A stretch of 64,000 bases of DNA, taken from contig CAMDLT010000019.1 in assembly GCA_945901855.1 (NCBI GenBank), positions 1 to 64,000 on the forward strand, read 5' to 3'. The stretch comes from Asaia bogorensis (lineage in GTDB: Bacteria; Pseudomonadota; Alphaproteobacteria; CACIAM-22H2). The notes under the pieces are model-generated. The model did not search any database. It had not been told where the DNA came from and was given only the letters and a program-made list of their open reading frames with translations. Numbering within the stretch: the stretch's first letter is position 1; each line of letters begins with the position of its first letter. Shown piece after piece: positions 25,300 to 34,482 of this stretch. The position numbers were made by a program, and so were the translations under genes.

Positions 25300-26043
25300 A
25301 TGCGGGTTTTGCTGGTTGAAGACGATCAGGCAACGGCGCGGTCGATCGAGCTGATGCTGAAGCAAGAAGGCTTCGTGTGCGACACGAGCGAACTTGGCGA
25401 AGACGGGCTCGAAGTCGGCAAGCTTTACGATTACGACATCATCATTCTGGACCTTATGCTGCCCGATATGGACGGCTACGAGGTGTTGCGCCGCTTCCGG
25501 GCCGGGCGCATCAAGACGCCCATTTTGATTCTCTCGGGCCTGACCGAGCTCGACGCCAAAATCAAGGGATTGGGGTTTGGCGCCGACGACTATCTGACCA
25601 AACCCTTCGACAAGCGCGAATTGGTCGCGCGCATCCACGCGATCGTGCGCCGCGCCAAGGGCCATTCGCAGTCGATCATCAAAACGGGGCGGCTGGTCGT
25701 CAATCTGGAAACGCGAACGGTCGATGCGGGCGCCACCCCGCTGCATTTGACGGGCAAGGAATACGCGATTTTGGAATTGCTGAGCCTGCGCAAAGGCACG
25801 ACGCTGACCAAAGAAATGTTCTTGAACCATCTTTACGGCGGGATCGACGAGCCCGAGCTCAAGATCATCGACGTGTTCGTTTGCAAGCTACGCAAGAAAC
25901 TGTCGGGGGCTTGCGCCGGCGAAAACTATATCGAAACCGTATGGGGGCGCGGCTACGTGCTGCGCGATCCGCAAGGCCCGGATCCGGCGATCGGCCCGGC
26001 GCCGGGTCCCGCAGTCGGGCGCGCTGCCGGCAAAGCCGCCTGA
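25300..26043 (+). CDS. ctrA: Cell-cycle response regulator CtrA
   Basis: OmpR-type response regulator that in many alphaproteobacteria controls motility and cell-cycle genes. 247 residues. The receiver domain has acid residues at 8-9 and phospho-Asp51 in [16 protein letters not shown]. The winged-helix DNA-binding domain includes [17 protein letters not shown] and VWGRGYVL. The C-terminus has an extra Pro/Gly/Ala tail. The ATG at 25300 has GGAGGA upstream. chpT, whose product passes phosphate to CtrA, is 2.5 kb away. Confidence 0.96.
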   Translation: MRVLLVEDDQATARSIELMLKQEGFVCDTSELGEDGLEVGKLYDYDIIILDLMLPDMDGYEVLRRFRAGRIKTPILILSGLTELDAKIKGLGFGADDYLTKPFDKRELVARIHAIVRRAKGHSQSIIKTGRLVVNLETRTVDAGATPLHLTGKEYAILELLSLRKGTTLTKEMFLNHLYGGIDEPELKIIDVFVCKLRKKLSGACAGENYIETVWGRGYVLRDPQGPDPAIGPAPGPAVGRAAGKAA

Positions 26044-26880
26044 TCAGCCGAACTTGGCTGCACCTGCGGGCGGCACGATCTGGTAGATGCCGCGCTGGCC
26101 CGGCATGGGCTGGAAGCGGTCGGTCACGCCCAGGACTGTTTCGGCACCGCCAAGATAGAGCACGCCGTCGGCAGGCATTTGCTTTGCCATGCGATCCAGA
26201 ATGTTGCCCTTGGTTTTCTGGTCGAAATAGATCAGCACGTTGCGGCAGAAAACCACGTCGAAACTGCCCAGCGACGCGAATTCGCTCAGCAGATTGAAGC
26301 TGCGATATTGCACGCTCTGGCGCAACTCGGGCGCGATCGCCCATCGGTCGCCCTGCTGCTTGAAATACTTCACCAGCAGTTGGATCGGCAGGCCGCGCTG
26401 CACTTCGAACTGGGTGTACATGCCCGACTTGGCGCGCTCGAGCGCTTCGTGGCTGATATCGGTACCGACGATTTCCACGCGCCAGCCCGCAAGCTTGGCG
26501 GCCTCCTCTTTGAGGATCATCGCAAGCGTGTAGGGTTCCTGCCCGGTCGATGCGGCGGCGCACCAGATGCGGAAACTTTTTTTGGCGGCGCGCGACTGCA
26601 GCAGGTTTGGCAGAATCAACTGGCGAAACTGGTCGAACGGTTTGCCGTCGCGAAAGAAAAACGACTCGTTGGTCATCATCGCGTCGACGACATCGCGCTG
26701 CAAATTGGGATCGCGGGTGCTGCGCAGCTGGCCGACCAGCAGATCGATCGTTGCAACGTTCCATTTGCGCGCCAAGGGTGCCAGACGGCTTTCGATCAGA
26801 TACATCTTGTCGGGCCCCAGCACGAGGCCCGTCTGGTCGTAGATGTGCTTGATGAAATAGGCAAAATCGTCGGGTTTCAC
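26044..26880 (-). CDS. cheR: Chemotaxis protein methyltransferase CheR
   Basis: Methylates glutamates on chemoreceptors using SAM. 278 residues. The N-terminal helical domain is followed by TNESFFFRDGKPFD, the SAM motif IWCAAASTGQEPYTLAM, and FDVVFCRNVLIYFD. It starts with a four-base overlap with the cheB stop and ends directly against the convergent ctrA stop, with no base between. No receptor gene is nearby. Confidence 0.95.
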   Translation of the reverse strand: MKPDDFAYFIKHIYDQTGLVLGPDKMYLIESRLAPLARKWNVATIDLLVGQLRSTRDPNLQRDVVDAMMTNESFFFRDGKPFDQFRQLILPNLLQSRAAKKSFRIWCAAASTGQEPYTLAMILKEEAAKLAGWRVEIVGTDISHEALERAKSGMYTQFEVQRGLPIQLLVKYFKQQGDRWAIAPELRQSVQYRSFNLLSEFASLGSFDVVFCRNVLIYFDQKTKGNILDRMAKQMPADGVLYLGGAETVLGVTDRFQPMPGQRGIYQIVPPAGAAKFG

Positions 26881-28070
26881 AGGCGCACCCCTGTCAGCTT
26901 CGCGATTTCGCCAGCGATCCGGTCGAGCGGCAAAACGGCCGCACAGACGCCCGACATGGCCGTCGCCCCCGGCATTCCCCAGACAACGCTGGTCGCTTCG
27001 TCCTGCGCGATGACGGTGCCGCCCGCATCGACCATAACTTTGCCGCCCTTGGCGCCGTCCGCCCCCATGCCCGTCAGCACCACGCCCAACACCGCTGCGC
27101 CGTAAGCGGTTGCCACGCTGCGAAACATCGGATCGACGGCCGGCCGACAGAAATTTTCGGGCGGTTCCTTGGTGATGCGCACGATCTTCTGCGGGCCCTT
27201 GCTTTCGATTTTCATGTGGTTGTCGCCCGGCGCCAGATAGATACGCCCCGCTTCCACCGTTTCGCCGTCGACCCCCTCGGCGCAGGGGCGCTTGGCGGTA
27301 CGCTGGATATGCTCGGCCAGAATCGTCGTGAACGTGGCGGGCATATGCTGGGTAATGACGATGGGCAGCTTCATCGCGGCGGGCAAGGCGCCAAGCACCG
27401 CAAACAAAGCCTGCGGGCCGCCCGTCGAACTGCCGATCGCGACGATTTGCGGCGGCGTGCGGCCGGGCGCGCGCAAGGCGATCGGCGTTTGCGGCGACAG
27501 CAGCGAGCTGCGCGCGGCTTGCGTGACCGCACCGGCAGCGGCACCGGCGGCGGTTGCGGCCCGCGTGGTCGCGGTGGGTTGGGGACGCGTCTCGGGCTGG
27601 CCTGCCGCGCGGTTGCGGTCGCGCTTGTCGCGGCGCGCCCGGCCCAGCGCTTTGACCTTTTCGATCAGCTCGCGCTTGAAGTCCGCCGACCCGTGGATTT
27701 CGCCCGTCGAGGACGGCTTGGGGATGTAGTCGGACGCCCCTTTGTTCATCGCCTCGATGCTCGAGTGCGCGTGGCGCTGCGTCAGCGTCGACGCCATGAT
27801 GATTTTGACGTCGGGGGCGACCTCAAGCAATTTTGGGATCGCGGTCAGCCCGTCCATGACCGGCATTTCAATGTCGAGCACGATCACATCGACATCCGTG
27901 CGGCCAAGCTGGCCCACGGCAAGCTGTCCGTTGCCGACCGTTGCCACGACCTGAATAGCGGTATCCGCCTCGAGCGCACGCGTGATCAGGCCGCGAATGA
28001 CGGCCGAATCGTCGACCACCATGACGCGCACCTGCGAGGACTGGCCTGGCGAAAGCGAAACTTCGGCCAT
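26877..28070 (-). CDS. cheB: Chemotaxis protein-glutamate methylesterase CheB
   Basis: Demethylates and deamidates chemoreceptors. 397 residues. Receiver domain with phospho-Asp66 (VIVLDIEMPVMDG), an Arg-rich then Ala/Thr-rich linker (about 140-195), and the esterase domain with the catalytic serine in IGSSTGGPQAL, histidine in ITQHMP and aspartate in the GMGADGAKGG region. The ATG at 28070 lies just after the cheY stop; a longer frame would overlap cheY. Confidence 0.95.
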   Translation of the reverse strand: MAEVSLSPGQSSQVRVMVVDDSAVIRGLITRALEADTAIQVVATVGNGQLAVGQLGRTDVDVIVLDIEMPVMDGLTAIPKLLEVAPDVKIIMASTLTQRHAHSSIEAMNKGASDYIPKPSSTGEIHGSADFKRELIEKVKALGRARRDKRDRNRAAGQPETRPQPTATTRAATAAGAAAGAVTQAARSSLLSPQTPIALRAPGRTPPQIVAIGSSTGGPQALFAVLGALPAAMKLPIVITQHMPATFTTILAEHIQRTAKRPCAEGVDGETVEAGRIYLAPGDNHMKIESKGPQKIVRITKEPPENFCRPAVDPMFRSVATAYGAAVLGVVLTGMGADGAKGGKVMVDAGGTVIAQDEATSVVWGMPGATAMSGVCAAVLPLDRIAGEIAKLTGVRL

Positions 28071-28071
28071 T

Positions 28072-28437
28072 CTAAAGCAGGCCAACCTGAAGCAGCTTCG
28101 ATTCCACGATCTCGCTGTCGAACGGTTTCATGATGTACTCGTTCGCGCCAGCTTCGATTGCCTGCTGAATTTTGGTCATTTCGGTTTCGGTCGTGCAGAA
28201 CAGCACAATGGGCGCATTGCCGCCCGGCGTGGCACGCAAAGCGCGCAGAAACTGGAGCCCGTCCATGACCGGCATGTTCCAATCCAGCAGGATTCCATCG
28301 GGCATCGCGCGCTTGCAGGCATCCAGAGCCAGTTGCCCGTCGGCAGCTTCTTCGATCTTGAAGCCAAACGCTTCCAATATGCGGCGCGCGACGTTCCGGA
28401 TCACCCTGGAATCGTCAACGACCAAAAACGACTTCAT
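28072..28437 (-). CDS. cheY: CheY-type single-domain response regulator
   Basis: 121 residues, a receiver domain only. Acidic pair Asp8-Asp9, phospho-Asp52 in GILLDWNMPVMDG, threonine in FCTTETE and lysine in YIMKPFD are all present. It precedes cheB and cheR with almost no spacing. It may signal to the flagellar motor or belong to the adjacent ChpT/CtrA network. Confidence 0.93.
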   Translation of the reverse strand: MKSFLVVDDSRVIRNVARRILEAFGFKIEEAADGQLALDACKRAMPDGILLDWNMPVMDGLQFLRALRATPGGNAPIVLFCTTETEMTKIQQAIEAGANEYIMKPFDSEIVESKLLQVGLL

Positions 28438-28585
28438 CGAAACCCTCCGTTCCCGGGCGATCCGAACCCACCCCGGCGCTTTGTCGAACCGGATTGCCGA
28501 CACGCGAGCTTGCAGCCCCACATATAGCCGAGCGGCACGCCCGCGCCAACAATGCTTCTTATGGCGAGCGAATTTAGATCGCGTA

Positions 28586-29242
28586 TCAAACTTCGCCACG
28601 CGCGGCGAACGACAACCCCAAAAACAGCATGTCCTTGGTTGCCGAATACGCGATCTGGCCGCCCAATTCGACCGTCAGACGCCGCAAAACGGCTGCAGGC
28701 GCCGATTTTGGCGTCAATTCGTGCGTTGCGACCTTGCCCGACAGGGTCGCTTCGACCTCCTCGAAGAGCCGCGCCGACGTTCCTTTGGCCTGCCATTCCA
28801 AGCTGGCGTTGCCGCCCACCAAATTTGCCGCAAGGCGCAACTCGCCGCCGCGCGGCAAGCCTTCGGCAAGCAAAAAACCCGCCAAGAGCGCGAGCCGCGC
28901 CCCTGCCCGCCCCGCTTCGGCCTCAAGTGCGGGTGCGAACCGCCAATCGGCCAGGACCACCTTGTCGCCTTCCAGCAGCGCTTCGAACAATTTGCCGGCA
29001 GCCGCAAACGGCGCACCCGCAGGCAAAGCGCCCGACGTGCCGTAGATCACGCGAAACACTTGCAGACGACGGCTGGCCTGGCGCGCCGATTGGCCGATCA
29101 GCGCGACCACGTCGGCGTCGGGCGTACCGTCTTCGGCCAGCAACTCGACGCCGTTGACAGCCGCGCCCACCGGGCCGACCAGATCGTGGCTGATGCGCGC
29201 CGCAACAAGTTCGGCCAGTCGAAGTTCAAAATTGGTCGACAT
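28586..29242 (-). CDS. chpT: Histidine phosphotransferase ChpT
   Basis: Relays phosphate between the CckA kinase and CtrA/CpdR. 218 residues. The dimerisation helix carries the phospho-histidine in ARISHDLVGPVGAAVNGVEL, and the degenerate Bergerat-fold ATPase-like domain lacks the nucleotide-binding motifs, as expected for the family. It is the first gene of the chpT-cheY-cheB-cheR run; 148 bases separate it from cheY. It is divergent from the DUF3553 gene, with an 87-base promoter region between. Confidence 0.92.
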   Translation of the reverse strand: MSTNFELRLAELVAARISHDLVGPVGAAVNGVELLAEDGTPDADVVALIGQSARQASRRLQVFRVIYGTSGALPAGAPFAAAGKLFEALLEGDKVVLADWRFAPALEAEAGRAGARLALLAGFLLAEGLPRGGELRLAANLVGGNASLEWQAKGTSARLFEEVEATLSGKVATHELTPKSAPAAVLRRLTVELGGQIAYSATKDMLFLGLSFAARGEV

Positions 29243-29329
29243 CGTTCCCCACGCGAAATAGTCCCCTCGGCAATATCGAATATCGTCGCCGTTCTTCTTG
29301 CCGCAGAATCCGTCTATATTCGGTTAACA

Positions 29330-29509
29330 ATGACGCGATTGTCCCCCGGCGCCTATGTCCGCCATCCCGACCGCCCCGACTGGGGACTGGGCCAAGTCCA
29401 GTCCGCGATCGGCGCGCGCATAACAGTCAATTTCGAGCATGTCGGCAAGCTTTTGATCGATGCCGACCGCGTGGCACTCGAACCTGCCAATCCTGGCGAA
29501 ACGGGCTGA
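29330..29509 (+). CDS. DUF3553 small protein
   Basis: 59-residue protein of the DUF3553 family, function unknown. The conserved stretch AYVRHPDRPDWGLGQVQSAI is followed by TVNFEHVGKLLI. The family looks like a small beta-barrel (SH3-like) and may bind nucleic acid or protein; that is inference. It ends two bases before the cytochrome c gene, with which it is probably co-transcribed. GGTTAACA just before the ATG resembles a CtrA half-site. Confidence 0.85.
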   Translation: MTRLSPGAYVRHPDRPDWGLGQVQSAIGARITVNFEHVGKLLIDADRVALEPANPGETG

Positions 29510-29511
29510 CG

Positions 29512-29877
29512 ATGCGCGTTCTGGCAGGATTGTTCATTTTCCTGGCGGTTGCACCTGCCCATGCGGCAGGCGATGCGGCGCGCGGCGAAGAAGTGTTCCG
29601 CAAATGCGCGAGCTGCCACACGCTGGAGGCGGGCGCGCGCAACCGCGTGGGGCCGCGCTTGCACGGACTTTTCGGGCGCCAAGCAGGCAGCGTTGCCGAC
29701 TATCGCTATACCGAGGCGCTGAAAAATTCGGGCCTGGTATGGGAGGAGACGACGCTCGATGCGTATCTGAAGGATTCCGAAGCGTTCGTTCCGGGCACCA
29801 AAATGTACGGCGGCCTTGCGATCGACCAGGACCGCGCCGATCTGATCGCGTTCTTGCGCCGCGCGACGATGCGTTAA
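29512..29877 (+). CDS. Class I cytochrome c (c2-like)
   Basis: Periplasmic electron carrier of 121 residues. A signal peptide (cleavage near AHA, residue 18) precedes the heme site CASCH (Cys32, Cys35, His36). Later GPRLHGLFGRQAG and the methionine ligand in GTKMYGG are typical of mitochondrial-like c/c2 proteins. Its last four bases overlap the convergent tctA stop. Confidence 0.93.
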   Translation: MRVLAGLFIFLAVAPAHAAGDAARGEEVFRKCASCHTLEAGARNRVGPRLHGLFGRQAGSVADYRYTEALKNSGLVWEETTLDAYLKDSEAFVPGTKMYGGLAIDQDRADLIAFLRRATMR

Positions 29878-31358
29878 ACCGTCAACGCGCGCGGCTTGAA
29901 CAGACGCAAGGCCAAAGGTGCGATCACCGCGATCGCCGCAAACGCCAGCAGCATCGCCGAAATCGGACGCGTGACAAAGATATCCAGATTGCCGTGCGAA
30001 AGCGTCAGCGACTGGCGCAGCGAGTTCTCGAAAATCGCGCCGAGCACCAATCCCAGAATCAGCGGCGCGGCCGGCCAGTCGTAGCGCATCATCGCCCAGC
30101 CAAGCGCGCCGAACCCGAGCAACATCCACACGTCTTCGATCGAATTCGACTGCGAATAGACGCCCGCCACGCACAGCGCCAAAATCGGCGGATAGAGCCA
30201 CGCATACGGAACCTTCAGCAGCTTCGCGAACAGCCCGGCCAGCGGCAGGTTCATGATCAGCAACATCACGTTGCCGATATACATGCTGGCGATTACGGTC
30301 CAAACCAGCGCCGAATTTTTCTCGAACAGTTCCGGCCCCGGCCGAACGCCGAACATGATGAGCGCGCCCAAGATGATGGCGGTCGTTCCCGACCCCGGCA
30401 CGCCCAGCGCCAGCATCGGCACCATGGCGCCCGCGGCAGCCGCATTGTTCGACGATTCCGGGCCTGCGACACCTTCGATCGCGCCCTTGCCGAAGCGCGA
30501 GGGATCCTTTGCGACTTTCTTTTCGACGATGTAGGCCAAAAACGAAGCGATCGTCGCGCCGGTCGCGGGAAGCACGCCGACAAAAAACCCGATAAAACTG
30601 CCGCGCAGAATCGGCATGCGGCTCGATTTCCACTCCGCACGCGAAGGCAGGACATTTTTGACGTCGGTGATCGGACGCGGCGTTGCCATGCCCACGCTCG
30701 ACAGAACTTCGCCAACGCCAAACAGCGCCACCGTCAGCACGATAAAGCCGATGCCATCGAGCAGCCAAATCTGCCCGAAGGCAAAACGCGCGATGCCCGT
30801 CTGCTGGTCGATGCCGATCGTGCTGATGGCAAGACCCAGCACGCCGGTCGCAAGCCCCTTCAAGACCGATCCGCCGACGGCCGCAAGCGCCGTCAGACCC
30901 AGCACGACCAGCGCAAAATATTCGGGCGGTCCGAAGGCCAGCGCCATTTTGGCCAAGGGCGGCGCCAACAGCATCAGCCCGATCGTCGAGATCGTTCCGG
31001 CGATGAACGAGCCGATCGCGGCAATGCCGAGCGCCACGCCCGCCTTGCCCTGCAAGGCCATCTGATAGCCGTCGATACTGGTCATCACGCTGGACGGTTC
31101 GCCCGGCACGCTGATCAAAACCGACGTCAGCGTGCCGCCATATTGCGCGCCGTAATAGATGCCCGCGAACAGAATGATCGCCGATGTGGGATCTGCCCCG
31201 AAGGTCAGCGGCAGCAGCAAGGCGATCGCCGACGACGGGCCGATCCCGGGCAAGGCGCCCACAATCTGGCCCGCGAACACGCCCGCCAAACACATCAGCA
31301 GATTCCACGGCGTAACGGCGCCCGCAAATCCCATCGCCAGATCGTTGATCACCGACAT
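29874..31358 (-). CDS. tctA: Tripartite tricarboxylate transporter, large membrane subunit TctA
   Basis: Main permease of a TTT transporter, about 11-12 membrane spans, 494 residues. Conserved segments GALPGIGPSSAIALLLPLTF and the second half-repeat GVLPATGATIASFLAY, plus GVPGSGTTAIILGAL, mark the two TctA half-domains. The ATG at 31358 is four bases after tctB; a longer frame runs into tctB. The substrate is a carboxylate of unknown type. Confidence 0.94.
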   Translation of the reverse strand: MSVINDLAMGFAGAVTPWNLLMCLAGVFAGQIVGALPGIGPSSAIALLLPLTFGADPTSAIILFAGIYYGAQYGGTLTSVLISVPGEPSSVMTSIDGYQMALQGKAGVALGIAAIGSFIAGTISTIGLMLLAPPLAKMALAFGPPEYFALVVLGLTALAAVGGSVLKGLATGVLGLAISTIGIDQQTGIARFAFGQIWLLDGIGFIVLTVALFGVGEVLSSVGMATPRPITDVKNVLPSRAEWKSSRMPILRGSFIGFFVGVLPATGATIASFLAYIVEKKVAKDPSRFGKGAIEGVAGPESSNNAAAAGAMVPMLALGVPGSGTTAIILGALIMFGVRPGPELFEKNSALVWTVIASMYIGNVMLLIMNLPLAGLFAKLLKVPYAWLYPPILALCVAGVYSQSNSIEDVWMLLGFGALGWAMMRYDWPAAPLILGLVLGAIFENSLRQSLTLSHGNLDIFVTRPISAMLLAFAAIAVIAPLALRLFKPRALTV

Positions 31359-31362
31359 ACTT

Positions 31363-31821
31363 TTAGAATCCCCAAGGACCGGCGGGCAACGGAACGCCAA
31401 GCCATGTGCGGAACACGAGCGTAAGTCCGATCGCAGTTCCTGCCGCCGTCAAAAGCGAGGCAAGGATCGGGAGCTTCTCGGCCACACGAAACAAAAACAG
31501 CGTCGCGACGAACACCGACGCGCAAAATCCGACCGTTTCGATGCCCGTCGTGGCGACCGCCAGCGTCAGCAGCACCAGCAACGGACGGCGCACGCCGCCC
31601 GCTGCTGGCGCTTGGGCATCGGCGGGCGCAAACGCCGCCGAAAGGCCCGCTGCAACCGAGAGTACAATCAGCAAAACGCCGAAGACGAACGGCAGGAAAC
31701 CGCTGGCGGGGGCGAACCCGTCCCACATCTGCATGCCGGACGCGACCGCAACCCAGAAGATGCCCGCAGCCGCAAAGACCGCTGCGAGCGCGGCCTCGCC
31801 CCGCCGAATACCCGACGCCAT
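31363..31821 (-). CDS. tctB: Tripartite tricarboxylate transporter, small membrane subunit TctB
   Basis: 152 residues with four hydrophobic segments and a Pro/Ala-rich central loop, the layout of TctB. Sequence conservation is low in this family; the segment PASGFLPFVFGVLLIVLS and the tail FRTWLGVPLPAGPWG are typical. It lies between tctC and tctA with three- to four-base spacings. Confidence 0.9.
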   Translation of the reverse strand: MASGIRRGEAALAAVFAAAGIFWVAVASGMQMWDGFAPASGFLPFVFGVLLIVLSVAAGLSAAFAPADAQAPAAGGVRRPLLVLLTLAVATTGIETVGFCASVFVATLFLFRVAEKLPILASLLTAAGTAIGLTLVFRTWLGVPLPAGPWGF

Positions 31822-31824
31822 CGT

Positions 31825-32796
31825 TTAGGCCGGCTTGTCGAGAAGGTCGCGGTAGAGCTTTTCCTGGTCCGCCAAGAAGCGCTCGAACGCAACGCCCGGG
31901 ATCGGCGCTTCGGATGCGATGTTTTCCGCGATGTAGGCCTTGAACACGGGCGAGGCGACGACTTTGGCGAACACGCCTTCCCAATAGGCGGCAGGCGCGT
32001 CGGCCACGCCCTTGGGCACCGCCATGCCGCGCCACATCTGGAAGTTCGGCGCGTTGAACCCCTGTTCCTTGATCGTCGGCACGTCGGGCAAAATCGCAAA
32101 ACGGGTGTCGCGGAACACGCCAAGGGCGCGCACCGCGCGCGACTGCAAGTGGCCCATGAACTCGAGCGGGTTGCCCATGCACGCCTGCACATGGCCGCCC
32201 AGCAGCTGGGTCAGCGCTTCGCCGCCGCTGTTGAAGGTGAGCGCGTTGTATTCGGCGCCCGAAGCCTTGGCGAACACCGCGATCGCCATCACGTCGGTGG
32301 TGCCGCCGGTCGCGAAGGCAAGCGACTTTGGCGGACGCGATTTGGCGGTCGCGACGAACTCGCGCGCGTCTTTCCACGGCGAGTCGGCGCGCACGAACAG
32401 CAGAAAATCGTCGAGCATGACGTTCATCACGGGACGGACTTCCGACAGCGTCTTGGCGGCCGGATTGAGGATCGGCGTGATCTGCGTCGTGCCATTGACC
32501 AGAATGATCGTATGCGGGTCGGCCGCTTTGCGCGCGCTCACATACCCCAGGCCCACGGCGCCGCCGCCGCCGGGACGGTTGTTGAGCGCGATCGGCACGG
32601 GCACGAGTTTGTCGTCGACAATGATTTTGTGGATGATGCGGGCCAGCAAATCGGCGCCCCCGCCCACGGCGAACGGCACCACGAATTCGACCTCGCGCGT
32701 GGGAACCCACGGCGTCTGGGCGAAAGCTGGCCGCGCAGCCGCCGCGATCGGCAAAGCGGCACTGGCAAGCATAAGGTCGCGTCGCGATATTTTCAT
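31825..32796 (-). CDS. tctC: Tripartite tricarboxylate transporter, substrate-binding protein TctC
   Basis: Periplasmic (Bug family) binding protein of 323 residues. The N-terminus MKISRRDLMLASAALPIAAA with cleavage near AFA looks like a Tat signal (SRRDLM). FVVPFAVGGGADLLARI and NNRPGGGGAVGLGYV are Bug hallmarks. The ATG has GAGGAGGA upstream. It heads the tctCBA operon. No regulator or catabolic gene for the substrate is adjacent. Confidence 0.93.
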   Translation of the reverse strand: MKISRRDLMLASAALPIAAAARPAFAQTPWVPTREVEFVVPFAVGGGADLLARIIHKIIVDDKLVPVPIALNNRPGGGGAVGLGYVSARKAADPHTIILVNGTTQITPILNPAAKTLSEVRPVMNVMLDDFLLFVRADSPWKDAREFVATAKSRPPKSLAFATGGTTDVMAIAVFAKASGAEYNALTFNSGGEALTQLLGGHVQACMGNPLEFMGHLQSRAVRALGVFRDTRFAILPDVPTIKEQGFNAPNFQMWRGMAVPKGVADAPAAYWEGVFAKVVASPVFKAYIAENIASEAPIPGVAFERFLADQEKLYRDLLDKPA

Positions 32797-32878
32797 GGCG
32801 TGTCCTCCTCGATTTTTGATTTTGTATTTTTGATAGAACAGTAGAGAGCGAAGCCGTCCGAAGTCAACCGCGAACGCC

Positions 32879-34144
32879 TCAGAACGCCGCGAGCCCGTAG
32901 CTTTCGTTGCCCACGCCCGTCGCGGTCGCGACGATGGCACCCTTTTCGAGATCGAGAAACCACACGAGACTGCTGCCTGGGCCGTTCTTGGCGCCGCCGA
33001 TCACGCAGGCATGGCGCGCCCCCGCCATCGCGATGCCGCGCGGACGGGCAAGCGTGCCGCTCGGCGTCGTCGGATAAAGCCGCTGCAGTTCGGCGGGCCT
33101 GCCCGCGATCGCGTCGGCGACGTTGACGATCGAAATGCTGTTGGTGCGAAAACACGAAACCACGATATGCCTGCCGTCGGGCGCGAAGGCCACGCCGAAC
33201 GCGCGCGACGGCTGGTTCGCATCGTCGGTGCCGACGCGCACGCGCGCCACTTCCGCATCCTTGCCGCCGGCCGCCGCGCGCGCCACGTCGATGATCGAAA
33301 CCGTGCTGCCTTCGCGCGGCTCGGCCATGCTTTCGCGCGCGGTCACGGCGACAAGCGTGCCGTCGGGGCTGCAGGCGATGCCAAACGGCCCCGTCTCCAC
33401 GGCTACGCGCGCGACCTCCGCCCCCGCCTCGCCCGCCAATGCCGCGCGAAGATCAAAAACCGAAACGTCGGAAAATCCGCCGTTGGCGACGAACACCGTG
33501 CCGCCGTTCAACGGCGAAATCGCCAGACCCGTCGGGTTCGGATAGCGTCCGAAGCTCGGGTGCGGACTGTCGTGTTTGCTGGGACCCGGCGCGCCGTGCG
33601 CGGGATTTTCCTTGAGCGGCACGCGCCCTGTGGGCTTGCGCGTCGCAACGTCGACGACCGTGATTTCGTCGCCGCCGTCTTCGCTGCCCGCCGCCTCGCC
33701 GCAATTGACCAGCAACGCCGCGCCGTCGGGCGTCAACGCACAGCCCACCGGCCCCGTACGACCCGTCGAGACAAACGCAGCGACCGCCGCAAGATTGCCG
33801 TTCGACGCGGGGTCGCATGCTTTGCGCAAATCGAGCACGGTGACCAATCCCGGATGGCCGTGCTGGTAGGCATCGGCACCACTTGGGGTTGCCGATCCCG
33901 AGTGGTTGACGATGTAGGCAAAGCGACCGTCCGCATCGACAACGACGGAGACCGGCTGGCCGCTCGCGGGCGCGTCGGGCTTGCCGTCGCCATCGGTATC
34001 GACGTCGGGCGTCACGCGCGGGCGCGAGACAATGGCGGCATCGCTCGCGTCGTTCTCGGGCAGCAGGGCCTTTGCGACATCGACGATCGCAACATTGTTG
34101 TCCCACCGTCCGCTGACGACGAGATGGCCGGGCCGGTCGTGCAT
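32879..34144 (-). CDS. YVTN/lactonase-type beta-propeller protein
   Basis: 421 residues of repeated beta-propeller blades (VSGRWDNNVAIVDVA, VSVFDLRAAL, VSIIDVAR, ISIVNVADAI). Similar proteins bind ligands or act as lactonase-like or surface proteins; function is unknown. A short calcium-loop-like segment, DTDGDGKPD, occurs near residue 50. I chose the ATG at 34144 because AAGGAG sits eight bases upstream; the longer frame includes that ribosome site. No signal peptide is apparent with this start. It stands alone upstream of tctC. Confidence 0.78.
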   Translation of the reverse strand: MHDRPGHLVVSGRWDNNVAIVDVAKALLPENDASDAAIVSRPRVTPDVDTDGDGKPDAPASGQPVSVVVDADGRFAYIVNHSGSATPSGADAYQHGHPGLVTVLDLRKACDPASNGNLAAVAAFVSTGRTGPVGCALTPDGAALLVNCGEAAGSEDGGDEITVVDVATRKPTGRVPLKENPAHGAPGPSKHDSPHPSFGRYPNPTGLAISPLNGGTVFVANGGFSDVSVFDLRAALAGEAGAEVARVAVETGPFGIACSPDGTLVAVTARESMAEPREGSTVSIIDVARAAAGGKDAEVARVRVGTDDANQPSRAFGVAFAPDGRHIVVSCFRTNSISIVNVADAIAGRPAELQRLYPTTPSGTLARPRGIAMAGARHACVIGGAKNGPGSSLVWFLDLEKGAIVATATGVGNESYGLAAF

Positions 34145-34287
34145 GGCGCGCGCTCCTTGTTTCATTTTTGGGACGAAGACATTATCCGGCGGCGCTTGCG
34201 CCAGCAACCCGCATTCCCGAAACGCTTGCGAAGCCCGCGCTTTGTGGTAAATTCGAACCCAAGAAAAATCCCGTTCGGAGAGTCGCC

Positions 34288-34413
34288 ATGAAAGCCATGT
34301 TTGCCGGTTTCGCCGTTGCCATCGTCATCGCGGTCGGCGCGCATTTTGTACTCGACAGCGTGCAGACCTCGACCGCCGACCGCTATTCGGCGCCAACCAG
34401 CGTGCGCCTCTAA
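34288..34413 (+). CDS. Small membrane/exported protein (41 aa)
   Basis: MKAMFAGFAVAIVIAVGAHF forms one hydrophobic span, followed by a polar tail ending in APTSVRL. A Shine-Dalgarno-like CGGAGAG precedes the ATG, and a strong terminator follows 27 bases after the stop. These two signals together make a real gene likely. Function is unknown. Confidence 0.65.
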   Translation: MKAMFAGFAVAIVIAVGAHFVLDSVQTSTADRYSAPTSVRL

Positions 34414-34440
34414 GCGCCGCAAAAATTTTCGCTGCGGAAA

Positions 34441-34470
34441 ACGGCTCGCTTTTCGGCGGGCCGTTTTTTT
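34441..34470 (+). terminator. Rho-independent terminator
   Basis: A stem of about nine pairs (ACGGCTCGC with GCGGGCCGT, one G-T pair) and a short loop are followed by seven T residues. It ends the small gene at 34288. A TTTT run on the opposite side means it could also stop leftward transcription from the WD40 gene that ends at 34483. Confidence 0.85.
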
Positions 34471-34482
34471 ATGGAGCCGGAA

